DNA from: Pseudomonas synxantha BG33R
GTDB taxonomy: Bacteria > Pseudomonadota > Gammaproteobacteria > Pseudomonadales > Pseudomonadaceae
Direction of reading: 5' to 3'
NCBI RefSeq assembly: GCF_000263715.2
Contig: NZ_CM001514.1
Coordinates: 4,963,674 to 5,027,673 of the forward strand
DNA length: 64,000 nucleotides
Part shown: positions 10,686-22,957 of the stretch, piece after piece
How the letters are laid out: every line of letters begins with the position of its first letter
Numbering within the stretch: the stretch's first letter is position 1
Position numbers and translations under genes: made by a program
The notes under the pieces: model-generated
What the model was told of the DNA's origin: nothing
The model's input: the letters and a program-made list of their open reading frames with translations, nothing else
The model's database searches: none

Positions 10686-12722
10686 ATGCCATTGCGCCAG
10701 CGTCTTGAAAATCTACCGGTAGGGCAGAAACTGCTGGCGGCCCTGCTAGTACTGTTGACCACCGTATTGCTGGTGGCCAACCTGACGTTTATCAGCGCCG
10801 CTTACTGGATCTCCCAGGAAAGCATGGCCCCCCAGGCCTTGCAGGCCATCGGTCGGCTGGTGTCCAACCCGTCGCTTGCCGAACAGGCGCTTGAATCCCC
10901 GACCAGGGCCGAGGCACTGCTCAACGAACTGACCAGCTATTCACCGTTGCGCGCCGCCGCCCTGTATGACGGCGAAGGCAACCGCCTGGCGCAGATGCAA
11001 CACGGCGACCGCCTGCACCTGCCGGACCACTACCGGCATATCGAAGCGTGGCGTGTTACCGAATTTCGTAGCAATCAGGTCATCACCCTGCCCCGTGGCG
11101 CCCAGCCTTCCGGGCATTTGCTGCTGGTGGCCAGTAGTGAGCTGCCGGTGGCCTTTTATACCGGCACACTGACCGCGAGCCTGGGCATCCTGATTTTCAG
11201 TGTGTTGCTGTGGCTGGTCATCGCCCGGCAGATCAAACGCCTGATTACCCGCCCCATCCATGAACTGGAAGAGCTTTCGCGCCAGGTCACCCGCGAAGAG
11301 AACTACGCCCTGCGTGCCGGGCCTGGCAACCATGATGAAATCGGCAGCCTGGCCGAAGCCTTCAACACCATGCTGTCGCGTATCGAAGCCCGCGAGCAGC
11401 AGCTCAAGCGTGCGCGTGACGATTCCCAGGCCGCCTACGACCAGGCCCAGGGTTTGGCCGAAGAAACCCGGCATACCAACCGCAAGCTGGAACTGGAAGT
11501 CCAGGTGCGCAGCAAGATCGAGAAAAAACTCACCGGTTTCCAGAACTACCTCAACAGCATCATCGACTCGATGCCCTCGGCGCTGATCGCACTGGATGAA
11601 CAGCTCTACGTCACTCAGTGGAACCAGGAGGCCACTGCTCTCTCCGGCACGCGCCTGGACGAAGCCCTGAACCAGCCGATCTTTCTGGCCTTCCAGCCGC
11701 TCAAGCCGTACCTGCCACAAATCAAGGCAACGGTGGAGCAACACTCGGTGGAGCGGATAGAACGGGTCACCTGGATCAAGGACGACGAGCCCAAGCATTA
11801 CGCCCTGACGTTCTATCCATTGATGGGCGGTGCCGGGCGCGGCGTGGTGATCCGGATCGACGACATCACCCAGCGCCTGTCCCTGGAAGAAATGATGGTG
11901 CAATCTGAGAAGATGCTCTCGGTCGGCGGCCTCGCGGCCGGTATGGCCCATGAGATCAACAACCCTCTGGGCGCCATCCTGCATAACGTGCAGAACATTC
12001 GCCGCCGCCTGTCTCCCGACCTGCCCAAGAACCTGGAGCTCGCCGAGCAAGTGGGGATTGAACTGGATACGGTCAATCGCTACCTGCAAGGCCGCGAAGT
12101 CCCGCAGTTGCTCGACGGCATTCAGCAAGCTGGCGCCCGCGCCGCGAAAATCGTCACCCACATGCTCAGCTTCAGCCGGCGCAGCAATCGCCAGATGGCG
12201 CCCTGCGATTTGCCGGCCTTGATCGACCAGGCCGTGGAAATCGCCGGCAACGATTTCGACCTCACCATCGGCTTCGACTTCAAGGGCCAAGCGATCATCC
12301 GCCAGTTCGACCCGCAACTGGGCCCCGTGCCCGGCACCGCCAACGAGCTGGAACAAGTGCTGCTCAATTTGCTGAAGAACGCCGCCCAGGCCATTCACCT
12401 GCGTGAAGACGACAGCGAACCGGGGCGCATTATCCTGCGCACCCGCCTCAACCCGCCGTGGGCAGAAATCCAGGTGGAAGACAACGGCATCGGCATGAGC
12501 GAAAACGTGCGCAAACGCACGTTCGAGCCGTTCTTCACCACCAAGGAAATCGGCCAGGGCACCGGGCTTGGGCTGTCGGTGTCGTATTTCATCATTACCA
12601 ACAACCACAAGGGCCAGATGGAAGTGCATTCCACCCTGGGCCAGGGCACGTGCTTTACCTTGCGCCTGCCGCTTGCCGGCAGCCAATTGCCCCCCACTGA
12701 ACTTACCCAACTGGAGCACTGA
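10686..12722 (+). CDS. Orphan membrane sensor histidine kinase
   Basis: A 678-residue sensor kinase. Domains in order: a TM segment about residues 16-40, a periplasmic stretch of about 115 residues, a second TM about 160-180, HAMP with a following coiled coil (about 185-285), a PAS domain (about 290-395), HisKA with the H-box AAGMAHEINNPLGAIL, and HATPase_c with NLLKNAAQAI, DNGIGM and GTGLGLSVSYF. The HisKA type resembles kinases that often pair with NtrC-like regulators. No response regulator gene lies beside it, so its partner must be encoded elsewhere. The adenosyltransferase ATG is 2 bp past its stop. Confidence 0.93.
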   Translation: MPLRQRLENLPVGQKLLAALLVLLTTVLLVANLTFISAAYWISQESMAPQALQAIGRLVSNPSLAEQALESPTRAEALLNELTSYSPLRAAALYDGEGNRLAQMQHGDRLHLPDHYRHIEAWRVTEFRSNQVITLPRGAQPSGHLLLVASSELPVAFYTGTLTASLGILIFSVLLWLVIARQIKRLITRPIHELEELSRQVTREENYALRAGPGNHDEIGSLAEAFNTMLSRIEAREQQLKRARDDSQAAYDQAQGLAEETRHTNRKLELEVQVRSKIEKKLTGFQNYLNSIIDSMPSALIALDEQLYVTQWNQEATALSGTRLDEALNQPIFLAFQPLKPYLPQIKATVEQHSVERIERVTWIKDDEPKHYALTFYPLMGGAGRGVVIRIDDITQRLSLEEMMVQSEKMLSVGGLAAGMAHEINNPLGAILHNVQNIRRRLSPDLPKNLELAEQVGIELDTVNRYLQGREVPQLLDGIQQAGARAAKIVTHMLSFSRRSNRQMAPCDLPALIDQAVEIAGNDFDLTIGFDFKGQAIIRQFDPQLGPVPGTANELEQVLLNLLKNAAQAIHLREDDSEPGRIILRTRLNPPWAEIQVEDNGIGMSENVRKRTFEPFFTTKEIGQGTGLGLSVSYFIITNNHKGQMEVHSTLGQGTCFTLRLPLAGSQLPPTELTQLEH

Positions 12723-12724
12723 CC

Positions 12725-13303
12725 ATGGGCTTTCGCCTGTCGAAGATCTACACCCGTACCGGCGACAAGGGCGAGACCGGCCTCGGCGACGGCCGCCGCG
12801 TACCCAAGGACCACCCACGCGTGGAGGCGATTGGCGAGGTGGATACGCTGAACAGCCAGTTGGGCTTGCTGCTGGCCAACCTTGAAGAGCAAAGCGGCAA
12901 GCACCCGGCGCTAATGGATGTGATTGAGGTGCTCACACCTTGCCAACATCGCCTGTTCGACCTGGGCGGCGAGCTGGCGATGCCGGTGTACAAGGCATTG
13001 AATGCGGCGGAAGTGGATCGGCTGGAAGCGGCGATTGATCGCTGGAATGAGGAGGTTGGGCCGCTGGAGAACTTCATCCTGCCTGGCGGCTCGGCGTTGA
13101 TCGCCCAAGCCCATGTGTGTCGTAGCCTGGCGCGCAGTGCGGAGCGGCGGTGTCAGCACCTGAATGCGCTGGAGCCGCTGGAGGGGGTGGGATTGGCGTA
13201 TATCAATCGGTTGTCGGATCTGTTGTTTGTGGCGGCCAGGGTGATTGCCCGGCGCCAAGGTGTTGCTGAAGTGTTGTGGCAGGCGGCTGCCAAGCCACAC
13301 TGA
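12725..13303 (+). CDS. Cob(I)yrinic acid a,c-diamide adenosyltransferase (PduO type)
   Basis: A 192-residue PduO-type ATP:cob(I)alamin adenosyltransferase, which transfers the adenosyl group of ATP to Co(I) to make coenzyme B12. The ATP-binding signature KIYTRTGDKGETGLGDGRRVPKDHPRVEA sits at residues 6-34, and the C-terminal motif RSLARSAERRCQHLNA carries the conserved arginines. GGAG lies 8 bases before the ATG, inside the end of the kinase gene, so the two are probably cotranscribed although functionally unrelated. A REPIN follows the stop. Confidence 0.95.
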   Translation: MGFRLSKIYTRTGDKGETGLGDGRRVPKDHPRVEAIGEVDTLNSQLGLLLANLEEQSGKHPALMDVIEVLTPCQHRLFDLGGELAMPVYKALNAAEVDRLEAAIDRWNEEVGPLENFILPGGSALIAQAHVCRSLARSAERRCQHLNALEPLEGVGLAYINRLSDLLFVAARVIARRQGVAEVLWQAAAKPH

Positions 13304-13330
13304 GATTTATCGGGTGACTGGCAAGACCTC

Positions 13331-13402
13331 ATCGGGAGCAAGCCCCCTCCCACATTTTGAATTGTGAATACATTCAAGTGTGGGAGGGGGCTTGCTCCCG
13401 AT
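13331..13402. repeat. REPIN (inverted pair of REP sequences)
   Basis: Two inverted 24-base copies (13331-13354 and 13379-13402) of a TGTGGGAGGGGGCTTGCTCC-type REP sequence, separated by 24 bases. The arrangement is that of REPINs known in P. fluorescens, which are moved by RAYT transposases in trans. It lies between the convergent adenosyltransferase and Nudix genes and could also serve as a transcript end. Confidence 0.85.
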
Positions 13403-13421
13403 AGGGCCCGTCAGCGCAACA

Positions 13422-14369
13422 TCAAACCTGCGGCCAGAACGCCCGAATCCCAGCCACGCCTTGCGCCCCGGCTTCCCAGGCCTGCTCCCGCTGCGCAGGC
13501 CCAACCCCGCCCAGCAGAAACACCGGCTTACTGAAGCCGGCGATCAACTCAGCCGCCTGCTCCCAACCTAAAGGCTGCGCATCCGGATGCGTCTGGGTCG
13601 GCTGTACCGGCGACAGCGTGACAAAGTCCACGTCCATCATCTCTGCCAGTGCCAGCTCTTCGGCGTTGTGGCAAGAAGCCGCCAACCAGCGATCCTTCGG
13701 CAGCGGTCGGCCTTTGCTCGCATACTTACGCAGTTGCGCCGAGGTCATGTGCCAGCCGGCGGCAGGGAAATCCCCCAGCCATTCGAACGGCCCCTTGAGC
13801 ATCAGTTGTGCCTTGCCGGCACACAGGCCCACCGCGTCCACCGCCAGATCGCGGTATTTGGGGTCATAACCGTTGGGCGCACGCAGTTGAACCAGCTTGA
13901 TGCCACCGGCGATGGCCTTCTGGATACCGCGCAACAACATCGGGGTTTCCAGCTCACCGGGGGTGATCAGGTACTCGGCGGGCAGGCGCGCAGCAGCAAC
14001 AATCGGCGCATTCGCCGCCGGGAACTCGTAGTTGAGCAAGTCCCGCGGCGACACCCATTCCAACGGCTGCCCTTCGGCCCCATGAGGCTCGCCGGTAAAA
14101 GCCGAGACTTCCCAGACATCCAGCAATACCTGCTTGTCCGGGTAGTCGTGCTGCACCTTGATCAGCGGCCGCGCCGTGGTGACCTGGATGCCCAGCTCTT
14201 CCTGCAATTCACGGGACAAGGCCGTGGCGACCGACTCATCGGCCTCCACCTTGCCTCCGGGAAATTCCCAGAGGCCGCCTTGATGCTGGGTATCGGCACG
14301 GCGCGCCAACAGGATCCTGCCGTCGACACCGCGGATCACCGCTGCTGCTACATGCACTCGTTTCACCAC
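13422..14369 (-). CDS. Nudix hydrolase fused to a thiamine-phosphate-synthase-like domain
   Basis: A 315-residue two-domain protein. Residues 1-130 are a MutT-like Nudix hydrolase with an intact box (GGKVEADESVATALSRELQE followed by ELGI), expected to clean up oxidised nucleotides such as 8-oxo-dGTP. Residues 140-315 resemble ThiE/TenI TIM barrels, but the ThiE HLGQ.D segment reads HMTSAQL and the C-terminal phosphate loop is altered, so thiamine phosphate synthase activity is doubtful. The start is GTG at 14369 with GAGGA upstream. It starts 16 bp after the argJ stop, so the two are probably cotranscribed. This fusion occurs in other gammaproteobacteria. Confidence 0.9.
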   Translation of the reverse strand: MVKRVHVAAAVIRGVDGRILLARRADTQHQGGLWEFPGGKVEADESVATALSRELQEELGIQVTTARPLIKVQHDYPDKQVLLDVWEVSAFTGEPHGAEGQPLEWVSPRDLLNYEFPAANAPIVAAARLPAEYLITPGELETPMLLRGIQKAIAGGIKLVQLRAPNGYDPKYRDLAVDAVGLCAGKAQLMLKGPFEWLGDFPAAGWHMTSAQLRKYASKGRPLPKDRWLAASCHNAEELALAEMMDVDFVTLSPVQPTQTHPDAQPLGWEQAAELIAGFSKPVFLLGGVGPAQREQAWEAGAQGVAGIRAFWPQV

Positions 14370-14385
14370 CAGTTTCCTCTTGGTA

Positions 14386-15603
14386 TCAGGTACGGTATTC
14401 CGCGTTGATCTTCACGTATTCGTGGGACAGGTCGGTAGTCCAGATGGTTTCGCTGCACTCGCCGCGGCCCAGTTCGATGCGGATGGTGATTTCTTCCTGC
14501 TGCATCACCGCCGAGCCTTGGGCTTCGGTGTAGGTTTCGGCACGAGCACCGCGGCTGGCGATGCATACGTCGCCCAGGAACACGTCGATCTTGCTCACGT
14601 CCAGGTCCGGCACGCCGGCACGGCCAACGGCGGCCAGGATACGCCCCCAGTTAGGGTCCGATGCAAACAGTGCGGTCTTGATCAGCGGTGAGTGAGCCAC
14701 GGTGTAACCCACATCCAGGCATTCCTGATGGTTGCCGCCGCCATTGACTTCAACCGTGACGAACTTGGTCGCGCCCTCGCCGTCGCGCACGATGGCCTGG
14801 GCCACCTCCATGCACACTTCAAACACGGCCTGTTTCAACGCCGCGAACAGCGGGCCTTCGGTGGACGTGATTTCCGGCAAGTTGGCCTGGCCAGTGGCGA
14901 TCAGCATGCAGCAGTCGTTGGTGGAGGTGTCGCCGTCGATGGTGATGCGGTTGAACGACTTGTTGGCGCCATCGAGCATCAGGCGCTGCAGCACATCGCG
15001 GGAGACTTTGGCGTCGGTGGCGATATAACCGAGCATGGTGGCCATGTTTGGACGGATCATGCCTGCGCCCTTGCTGATACCGGTCACGGTGACGGTCACG
15101 CCGTCATGCACGAACTGGCGGCTCGCGCCTTTTGGCAAGGTGTCGGTGGTCATGATGCCGGTGGCCGCAGCCGCCCAGTTATCCACAGACAGGTCATCCA
15201 GCGCAGCCTGAAGGGCGCCTTCGATTTTTTCCACTGGCAGCGGCTCACCGATCACGCCGGTGGAGTACGGCAGCACTTGGCTGGCGTCCACGCCGGCCAG
15301 TTGCGCCAGCTTGGCGCAGGTGCGCGCAGCCGCCACCAGGCCAGGCTCGCCGGTGCCGGCGTTGGCGTTGCCGGTATTGGTCAGCAGGTAGCGAATCGAC
15401 CCGGCCACCCGCTGCTTGGCCAGGATCACTGGCGCGGCGCAAAAGGCGTTGAGGGTGAATACACCTGCCACGGTCGAGCCTTCGGCACAGCGCATCACTA
15501 CCACATCCTTGCGCCCCGGGCGCTTGATGCCGGCCGAAGCGATACCGAGTTCAAAACCGGCGACCGGGTGCAATGTGGGCAAAGGACCAAGACCAACAGC
15601 CAT
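14386..15603 (-). CDS. argJ: Bifunctional glutamate N-acetyltransferase / amino-acid acetyltransferase
   Basis: A 405-residue ArgJ, which moves the acetyl group from N-acetylornithine to glutamate in the cyclic arginine pathway; bifunctional forms also use acetyl-CoA. It is an autoprocessing Ntn-type enzyme, and the cleavage site is clear: [20 protein letters not shown], with Thr189 as new N-terminal nucleophile. The oxyanion-hole pair (STGVIGE, residues 114-120) is also present. AAGGAG precedes the ATG by 7 bases. It lies downstream of secA on the same strand, beyond a terminator hairpin. Confidence 0.97.
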   Translation of the reverse strand: MAVGLGPLPTLHPVAGFELGIASAGIKRPGRKDVVVMRCAEGSTVAGVFTLNAFCAAPVILAKQRVAGSIRYLLTNTGNANAGTGEPGLVAAARTCAKLAQLAGVDASQVLPYSTGVIGEPLPVEKIEGALQAALDDLSVDNWAAAATGIMTTDTLPKGASRQFVHDGVTVTVTGISKGAGMIRPNMATMLGYIATDAKVSRDVLQRLMLDGANKSFNRITIDGDTSTNDCCMLIATGQANLPEITSTEGPLFAALKQAVFEVCMEVAQAIVRDGEGATKFVTVEVNGGGNHQECLDVGYTVAHSPLIKTALFASDPNWGRILAAVGRAGVPDLDVSKIDVFLGDVCIASRGARAETYTEAQGSAVMQQEEITIRIELGRGECSETIWTTDLSHEYVKINAEYRT

Positions 15604-15666
15604 GTATGCGCTCCTTGAATATAGATGATGTCTGTGCCGTCGCTATCGACGGTGGGAATTAATGGC

Positions 15667-15699
15667 AAAACGCCGCGACGGCTGGTGCCGGTCGCGGCG
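15667..15699. terminator. Terminator after secA
   Basis: Stem CGCCGCGAC / GTCGCGGCG with an 11-base loop, followed on the minus strand by TTTTGCC. It lies between the secA stop and the argJ start and ends the secA message. Confidence 0.7.
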
Positions 15700-15728
15700 C
15701 GGGGGTGTTGCAGCGTCAGGCGAAAATC

Positions 15729-18464
<2,736 letters not shown>

Positions 18465-18770
18465 ATCGGCAGGTTCTTCCACACATAGGGATGGAGGGCG
18501 CACCGTGAGTGGCCCGAGCAGCCCTCACGGCCGCATTGCGAACGCGCATTCTACCCGGAATCGTGGGTGAGGAAAGTAACGTTGTTTCCCGATGCAGGCG
18601 CGGCGCTATGAGAGGGCTTGTTTAAAATAAGGGCTTTTGCGCGAACTTCAACCCATAGAGCGCAGAAGTTACTTATTGATTTCATGGGTAAAGCCCAGCC
18701 AATGCATGGCTGCGGGGCGTACCGGCGCTTTCTGGTAAGATAACCGCTCTGTTACCTAAGGTGTCTAAAC

Positions 18771-19226
18771 ATGGCATTTCGCCCTCTTACAGCCCGCGCT
18801 CCCGGCGTGTTGCTTCGCGAAGCCAAGCCGTTGAAAGCCATCTTTGGCCATGCGCAACGCTTGGGCCGTTTGCAGCGCCTGCTTGAAAGCCAGTTGCAAC
18901 CGGCCGCACGTGAGCATTGTCATGTGGCGTCCTGGCGAGAAGGCAATCTGCTATTAATTGTCACTGATGGCCATTGGGCCACACGCTTGCGCTATCAGCA
19001 AAAACGCTTGCAGCGCCAGTTGATGGTCTTTGATGAGTTCGCCGGTTTGACGCGCATTCAGTTCAAGGTACAGCCGCCCACCGTGCCGCAAGGCGCAGTG
19101 GGGCATACGATGGACCTGTCGGAAAATGCGGCCGAAACCCTCCAGGCAACCGCCGAAGGGATCAGCGACCCAGGCTTGCGCGCAGCCCTGGAACGGCTGG
19201 CCGCCCATGCCCGGCCCAAAGCCTGA
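18771..19226 (+). CDS. dciA: DciA-type replicative helicase loader (DUF721)
   Basis: A 151-residue DUF721 protein. DciA is the ancestral partner that loads or activates the replicative helicase DnaB in bacteria lacking phage-derived DnaC. The domain core is visible in residues 20-100 (LKAIFGHAQRLGRLQRLLES, then HVASWREGNLLLIVTDGHWATRLRYQ). The C-terminal third is probably disordered. AAGGTG lies 7 bases before the ATG. It is divergent from secA, the neighbourhood normal for this gene in Pseudomonas, and ends 3 bp before the convergent HerA-like gene. Confidence 0.9.
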   Translation: MAFRPLTARAPGVLLREAKPLKAIFGHAQRLGRLQRLLESQLQPAAREHCHVASWREGNLLLIVTDGHWATRLRYQQKRLQRQLMVFDEFAGLTRIQFKVQPPTVPQGAVGHTMDLSENAAETLQATAEGISDPGLRAALERLAAHARPKA

Positions 19227-19229
19227 ACA

Positions 19230-20708
19230 CTACTTGCGTTTGCTGCCGCCCAGCAACGAGCCCAACAGGCCACGCACCAACTGGCGCCCCATTTGATTGG
19301 CCGCCTGCTGCATGGCTGACTTCAGCGCCTTGCCGGCAGTAGTCCCCAGGAATGCACCGGCCTTGTCGGTAAAGCTCGGTTCTTCGGCGGTCGGTGCGGT
19401 TTCCTCGGTGGGCCCAAGTTCCTTGCGAGCCATCAGCACTTCATAGGCCGACTCCCGGTCAACCGGCTTGTCATAGCGGCCCAACAGCGGCGAACTGGCG
19501 ACCAATGCCGCACGCTCTGCTGCGCTGAGCGGTCCGATCCGCGATTGCGGCGGAGCAACCAGTACGCGCTGGACGACTTCCGGGGTGCCCTTTTCCTGCA
19601 AGGTTCCCACCAACGCCTCACCCGTCCCCAACTCTGTGAGCACCGATAAGGTATCGAAGGTCGGGTTGGGCCGGAAACCGTCGGCCACCGCCCGCAGGGA
19701 TTTCTGCTCTTTGGCGGTGAACGCACGCAAACCATGCTGAATGCGCAAACCCAGTTGCGCCAGCACCGTATCCGGCAAGTCGCCCGGCGATTGGGTGACA
19801 AAGTACACGCCGACGCCTTTGGAGCGGATCAAGCGTACGACTTGCTCCAGACGTTCCTGCAAGGCTTTTGGCGTATCCGCGAACAGCAAATGCGCCTCGT
19901 CGAAAAACAGCGCCAGCAGCGGTTTGTCGGCATCGCCACGCTCCGGCAATTGCTCGAACAACTCTGCCAGCAGCCACAACAGGAAGGTCGCGTAGACCTT
20001 CGGCGCTTCATGCACGAGCCGGCTGGCATCGAGCAGATGAATGCGACCGCGGCCATCGCTGGCCGGTTGCAGAATATCTTCAAGTTGCAGGGCCGGCTCG
20101 CCAAACAAGGCTTCGGCGCCCTGCTGCTCCAGCACCGCCAGGCGCCGCAACAGCGCCTGGCTGGAACCCGTGGTCATCAACGCCGCGTCGTCACCCAGCA
20201 GCTCCGGGTGATAGCGCAGGTGATTGAGCAGTGCCTTGAGATCCTTGAGGTCCAGCAGCAACAAACCTTCGCGGTCGGCCACCTTGAAGGTCGCATAGAG
20301 CGCCGATTGCTGGCTGTCAGTCAGCTCCAACAAGCTGCCGAGCAACAACGGGCCCATTTCGCTGATGGTGGTGCGCAGCGGATGACCGGACTGCCCGTGG
20401 ATATCCCACAGGGTGACCGGATACGCCTGGGCCGTGTAATCCAGGAACGGCATACCGGCAATGCGCTCGGCCACTTTGCCCTGAGGGTTGGCGGCGGCGC
20501 CCAGGCCACAGAGGTCGCCCTTGATGTCGGCGGCGAACACCGCCACGCCCGCATCACTGAAGGCTTCGGCCAGGCGCTGCAAGGTGACGGTCTTGCCGGT
20601 GCCGGTGGCGCCGGCGATCAACCCGTGACGGTTGGCCAGGCGCATGGACTGGGCGATGGGCTGGCCGTCAAGGCCGGCACCGATAAGCAGTTGTGTGGAG
20701 TCAGGCAT
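19230..20708 (-). CDS. HerA-like (YjgR/DUF853) ATPase
   Basis: A 492-residue P-loop ATPase of the HerA/FtsK superfamily, DUF853 (YjgR) branch. Walker A is GATGTGKTVTLQ (about residues 33-44) and Walker B is LLALFFDEAHLLF. The RSKGVGVYFVTQSPGDLPDTV stretch is the family's sensor region. The C-terminal 70 residues are low-complexity, ending in a basic GGSKRK tail. Archaeal HerA works with NurA in DNA end resection, but no NurA-like gene is adjacent and the bacterial YjgR role is unknown. GGTGA precedes the ATG. It is convergent with dciA with only 3 bp between the stops. Confidence 0.92.
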   Translation of the reverse strand: MPDSTQLLIGAGLDGQPIAQSMRLANRHGLIAGATGTGKTVTLQRLAEAFSDAGVAVFAADIKGDLCGLGAAANPQGKVAERIAGMPFLDYTAQAYPVTLWDIHGQSGHPLRTTISEMGPLLLGSLLELTDSQQSALYATFKVADREGLLLLDLKDLKALLNHLRYHPELLGDDAALMTTGSSQALLRRLAVLEQQGAEALFGEPALQLEDILQPASDGRGRIHLLDASRLVHEAPKVYATFLLWLLAELFEQLPERGDADKPLLALFFDEAHLLFADTPKALQERLEQVVRLIRSKGVGVYFVTQSPGDLPDTVLAQLGLRIQHGLRAFTAKEQKSLRAVADGFRPNPTFDTLSVLTELGTGEALVGTLQEKGTPEVVQRVLVAPPQSRIGPLSAAERAALVASSPLLGRYDKPVDRESAYEVLMARKELGPTEETAPTAEEPSFTDKAGAFLGTTAGKALKSAMQQAANQMGRQLVRGLLGSLLGGSKRK

Positions 20709-20913
20709 TTCGTCACCTATGGTTAATCTTTAGTGCCGCGAGGTCGATATAGACGGATGTAAGCCCGACAAAGACTAAAAAATGGTCAGATAATTCCGAT
20801 ATGGACCAACGGAGCTATCACCAGAAATACCACACCTTTTTTAACGCTGCCATTTTGCGCCTCCCCTATAGGACGCGCCTCGGATATTAAGACCTTAGCG
20901 GACCCTACAAGCC

Positions 20914-22803
20914 ATGAATAAAAATCTGCGCTTCAGCCACAAGATCCTGCTTGCAGCCTCCCTTATCGTCATCGCCGCCTTCGCGTTGTTTACCCTTTAC
21001 AACGACTACCTGCAGCGCAATGCGATTCGTGACGACCTCAATAACTACCTGCACGAAATGGGCGACGTTACCGCCAGCAATATCCAGACCTGGCTCACCG
21101 GGCGTATCGCCCTGGTGGAAAACGCTGCGCAAAACATTGCCATCAACCCTGAACCGTCCGTGGTTGCCGGCCTGCTGGAACAGAAAGCGCTGACGTCTTC
21201 GTTCATGGCGACCTACGTGGGTGACAGCCAGGGCACCTTCACCATTCGCCCAGACACCAAGATGCCCGACGGTTTCGACCCGCGTGTTCGCCCCTGGTAC
21301 AAAGGCGCCCAGGCCAGCAATGGCTCAACCCTGACCGAACCTTATATAGACGCGGCCACCGGGCAACTGATCATCTCCGTGGCCACCCCCAGCGCCAAGG
21401 GCGGCCAAAGTGTCGGTGTGGTAGGCGGCGACCTGAGCCTGCAAACCCTGGTGGATAACATTGGCGCGCTGGATTTTGGCGGCATGGGCTATGCCTTCCT
21501 GGTCAGTGCCGACGGCAAGGTGCTGGTGCATCCGGACAAAAACCTGGTGATGAAGACCCTGGCTGACGTGTATCCAAAGGACACGCCGAAGATCAGCAGA
21601 GACTTCAGCGAAGTACAAGCCAACGGCAAAACCAACATCGTGACGTTTACCCCGATCAAGGGTCTGCCATCGGTGAACTGGTACCTGGGTGTTTCGGTGG
21701 ATAAAGCCAAGTCGTTCGCCATGCTCAGTGAGTTCCGCACATCAGCCGTGATCGCCACGATTATCGCGGTGGTGATCATCATCGCCTTGCTGGGCATGTT
21801 GATCCGCGTGCTGCTGCAACCGCTGCACCTGATGACCCGGGCCATGCAGGACATCGCCGACGGCGAGGGCGACCTGACCCGGCGCCTGATCATCCAGAAC
21901 AACGATGAGTTCGGCACCCTGGGTACGGCCTTCAACCGCTTCGTCGAGCGCATCCACACCTCGATTCGCGAAGTGTCGTCAGCCACCGAGCAGGTCAATG
22001 AAGTGGCGCTGCGCGTGGTCAGCGCCTCCAACTCGTCGATGGTCAACTCCGACGAACAGGCCAACCGCACCAACAGCGTCGCCGCCGCCATCAACCAACT
22101 GGGTGCCGCCGCCCAAGAGATCGCGCGCAACGCTGCGCAAGCCTCCAATCAGGCCAGCGACGCCCGACATTTGGCTGAAGACGGCCAGCAAGTGGTTGAG
22201 CGCAATATCAAGGCAATGACGCAGTTATCGAGCATGATCAGCGCCTCCAGCAGCAATATCGAAGCACTTAACAACAAGACAGTGAATATCGGCCAGATCC
22301 TCGAAGTGATCACCAGCATCTCCCAGCAAACCAACCTGCTGGCGCTCAACGCCGCTATCGAAGCGGCGCGCGCCGGGGAAGCCGGGCGTGGCTTTGCGGT
22401 AGTGGCCGATGAAGTGCGCAACCTGGCCCATCGCACTCAGGAATCGGCGCAACAGGTGCAAACGATGATCGAGGAGCTACAAGTGGGCGCGCGCGATTCG
22501 GTCAGTACCATGAGTGAAAGCCAGCGTCACAGCCTGGACAGCGTGGAAATCGCCAACCTGGCCGGTGAGCGCTTGAACAGCGTGACCCAGCGCATTGGCG
22601 AGATCGACGGTATGAACCAGTCGGTCGCCACCGCCACTGAAGAACAGACCTCGGTAGTGGAGTCGATCAACATGGACATCACCGAGATCAACACCCTCAA
22701 TCAGGAAGGGGTGGAAAACCTGCAATCGACGCTGCGCGCCTGCTCGGACCTGGAACAACAGGCCTCGCGCCTGAAGCAATTGGTGGGTAGCTTCCGGATC
22801 TGA
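20914..22803 (+). CDS. Methyl-accepting chemotaxis protein (dCache type)
   Basis: A 629-residue chemoreceptor. TM1 is about residues 10-30, followed by a periplasmic double-Cache domain (about 35-265), TM2 (about 272-296), HAMP, and a signalling domain with the conserved tip [20 protein letters not shown], which contacts CheA and CheW. The ligand domain contains [11 protein letters not shown]...YIDAATG...VVGGDLSL, with R, W, Y and D residues placed as in amino-acid-binding dCache domains such as P. aeruginosa PctA-C, so amino acids are the likely ligands (inference). It has no strong ribosome site and is a single gene followed by a REP hairpin. Confidence 0.94.
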   Translation: MNKNLRFSHKILLAASLIVIAAFALFTLYNDYLQRNAIRDDLNNYLHEMGDVTASNIQTWLTGRIALVENAAQNIAINPEPSVVAGLLEQKALTSSFMATYVGDSQGTFTIRPDTKMPDGFDPRVRPWYKGAQASNGSTLTEPYIDAATGQLIISVATPSAKGGQSVGVVGGDLSLQTLVDNIGALDFGGMGYAFLVSADGKVLVHPDKNLVMKTLADVYPKDTPKISRDFSEVQANGKTNIVTFTPIKGLPSVNWYLGVSVDKAKSFAMLSEFRTSAVIATIIAVVIIIALLGMLIRVLLQPLHLMTRAMQDIADGEGDLTRRLIIQNNDEFGTLGTAFNRFVERIHTSIREVSSATEQVNEVALRVVSASNSSMVNSDEQANRTNSVAAAINQLGAAAQEIARNAAQASNQASDARHLAEDGQQVVERNIKAMTQLSSMISASSSNIEALNNKTVNIGQILEVITSISQQTNLLALNAAIEAARAGEAGRGFAVVADEVRNLAHRTQESAQQVQTMIEELQVGARDSVSTMSESQRHSLDSVEIANLAGERLNSVTQRIGEIDGMNQSVATATEEQTSVVESINMDITEINTLNQEGVENLQSTLRACSDLEQQASRLKQLVGSFRI

Positions 22804-22821
22804 GCTCCCCCCTAATCCACC

Positions 22822-22849
22822 TGTAGGGGCGAGCAAGCTCGCTCCTACA
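22822..22849. repeat. REP-type hairpin
   Basis: TGTAGG(G)GCGAGC / GCTCGCTCCTACA inverted repeat around AA, a short member of the TGTAGGAGCGAGCTTGCTC repeat class. It sits 19 bp after the chemoreceptor stop and could serve as transcript end. Confidence 0.7.
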
Positions 22850-22957
22850 CAGTGCATTTGTCCGCTCCCGCCAGCTTCATCCTGCGAATCTAAACCGAAC
22901 ATCTATCCTTACCTCAGGTCCATCTAGGGAGAGCAATGGATCGGAGGGATGTTCATC

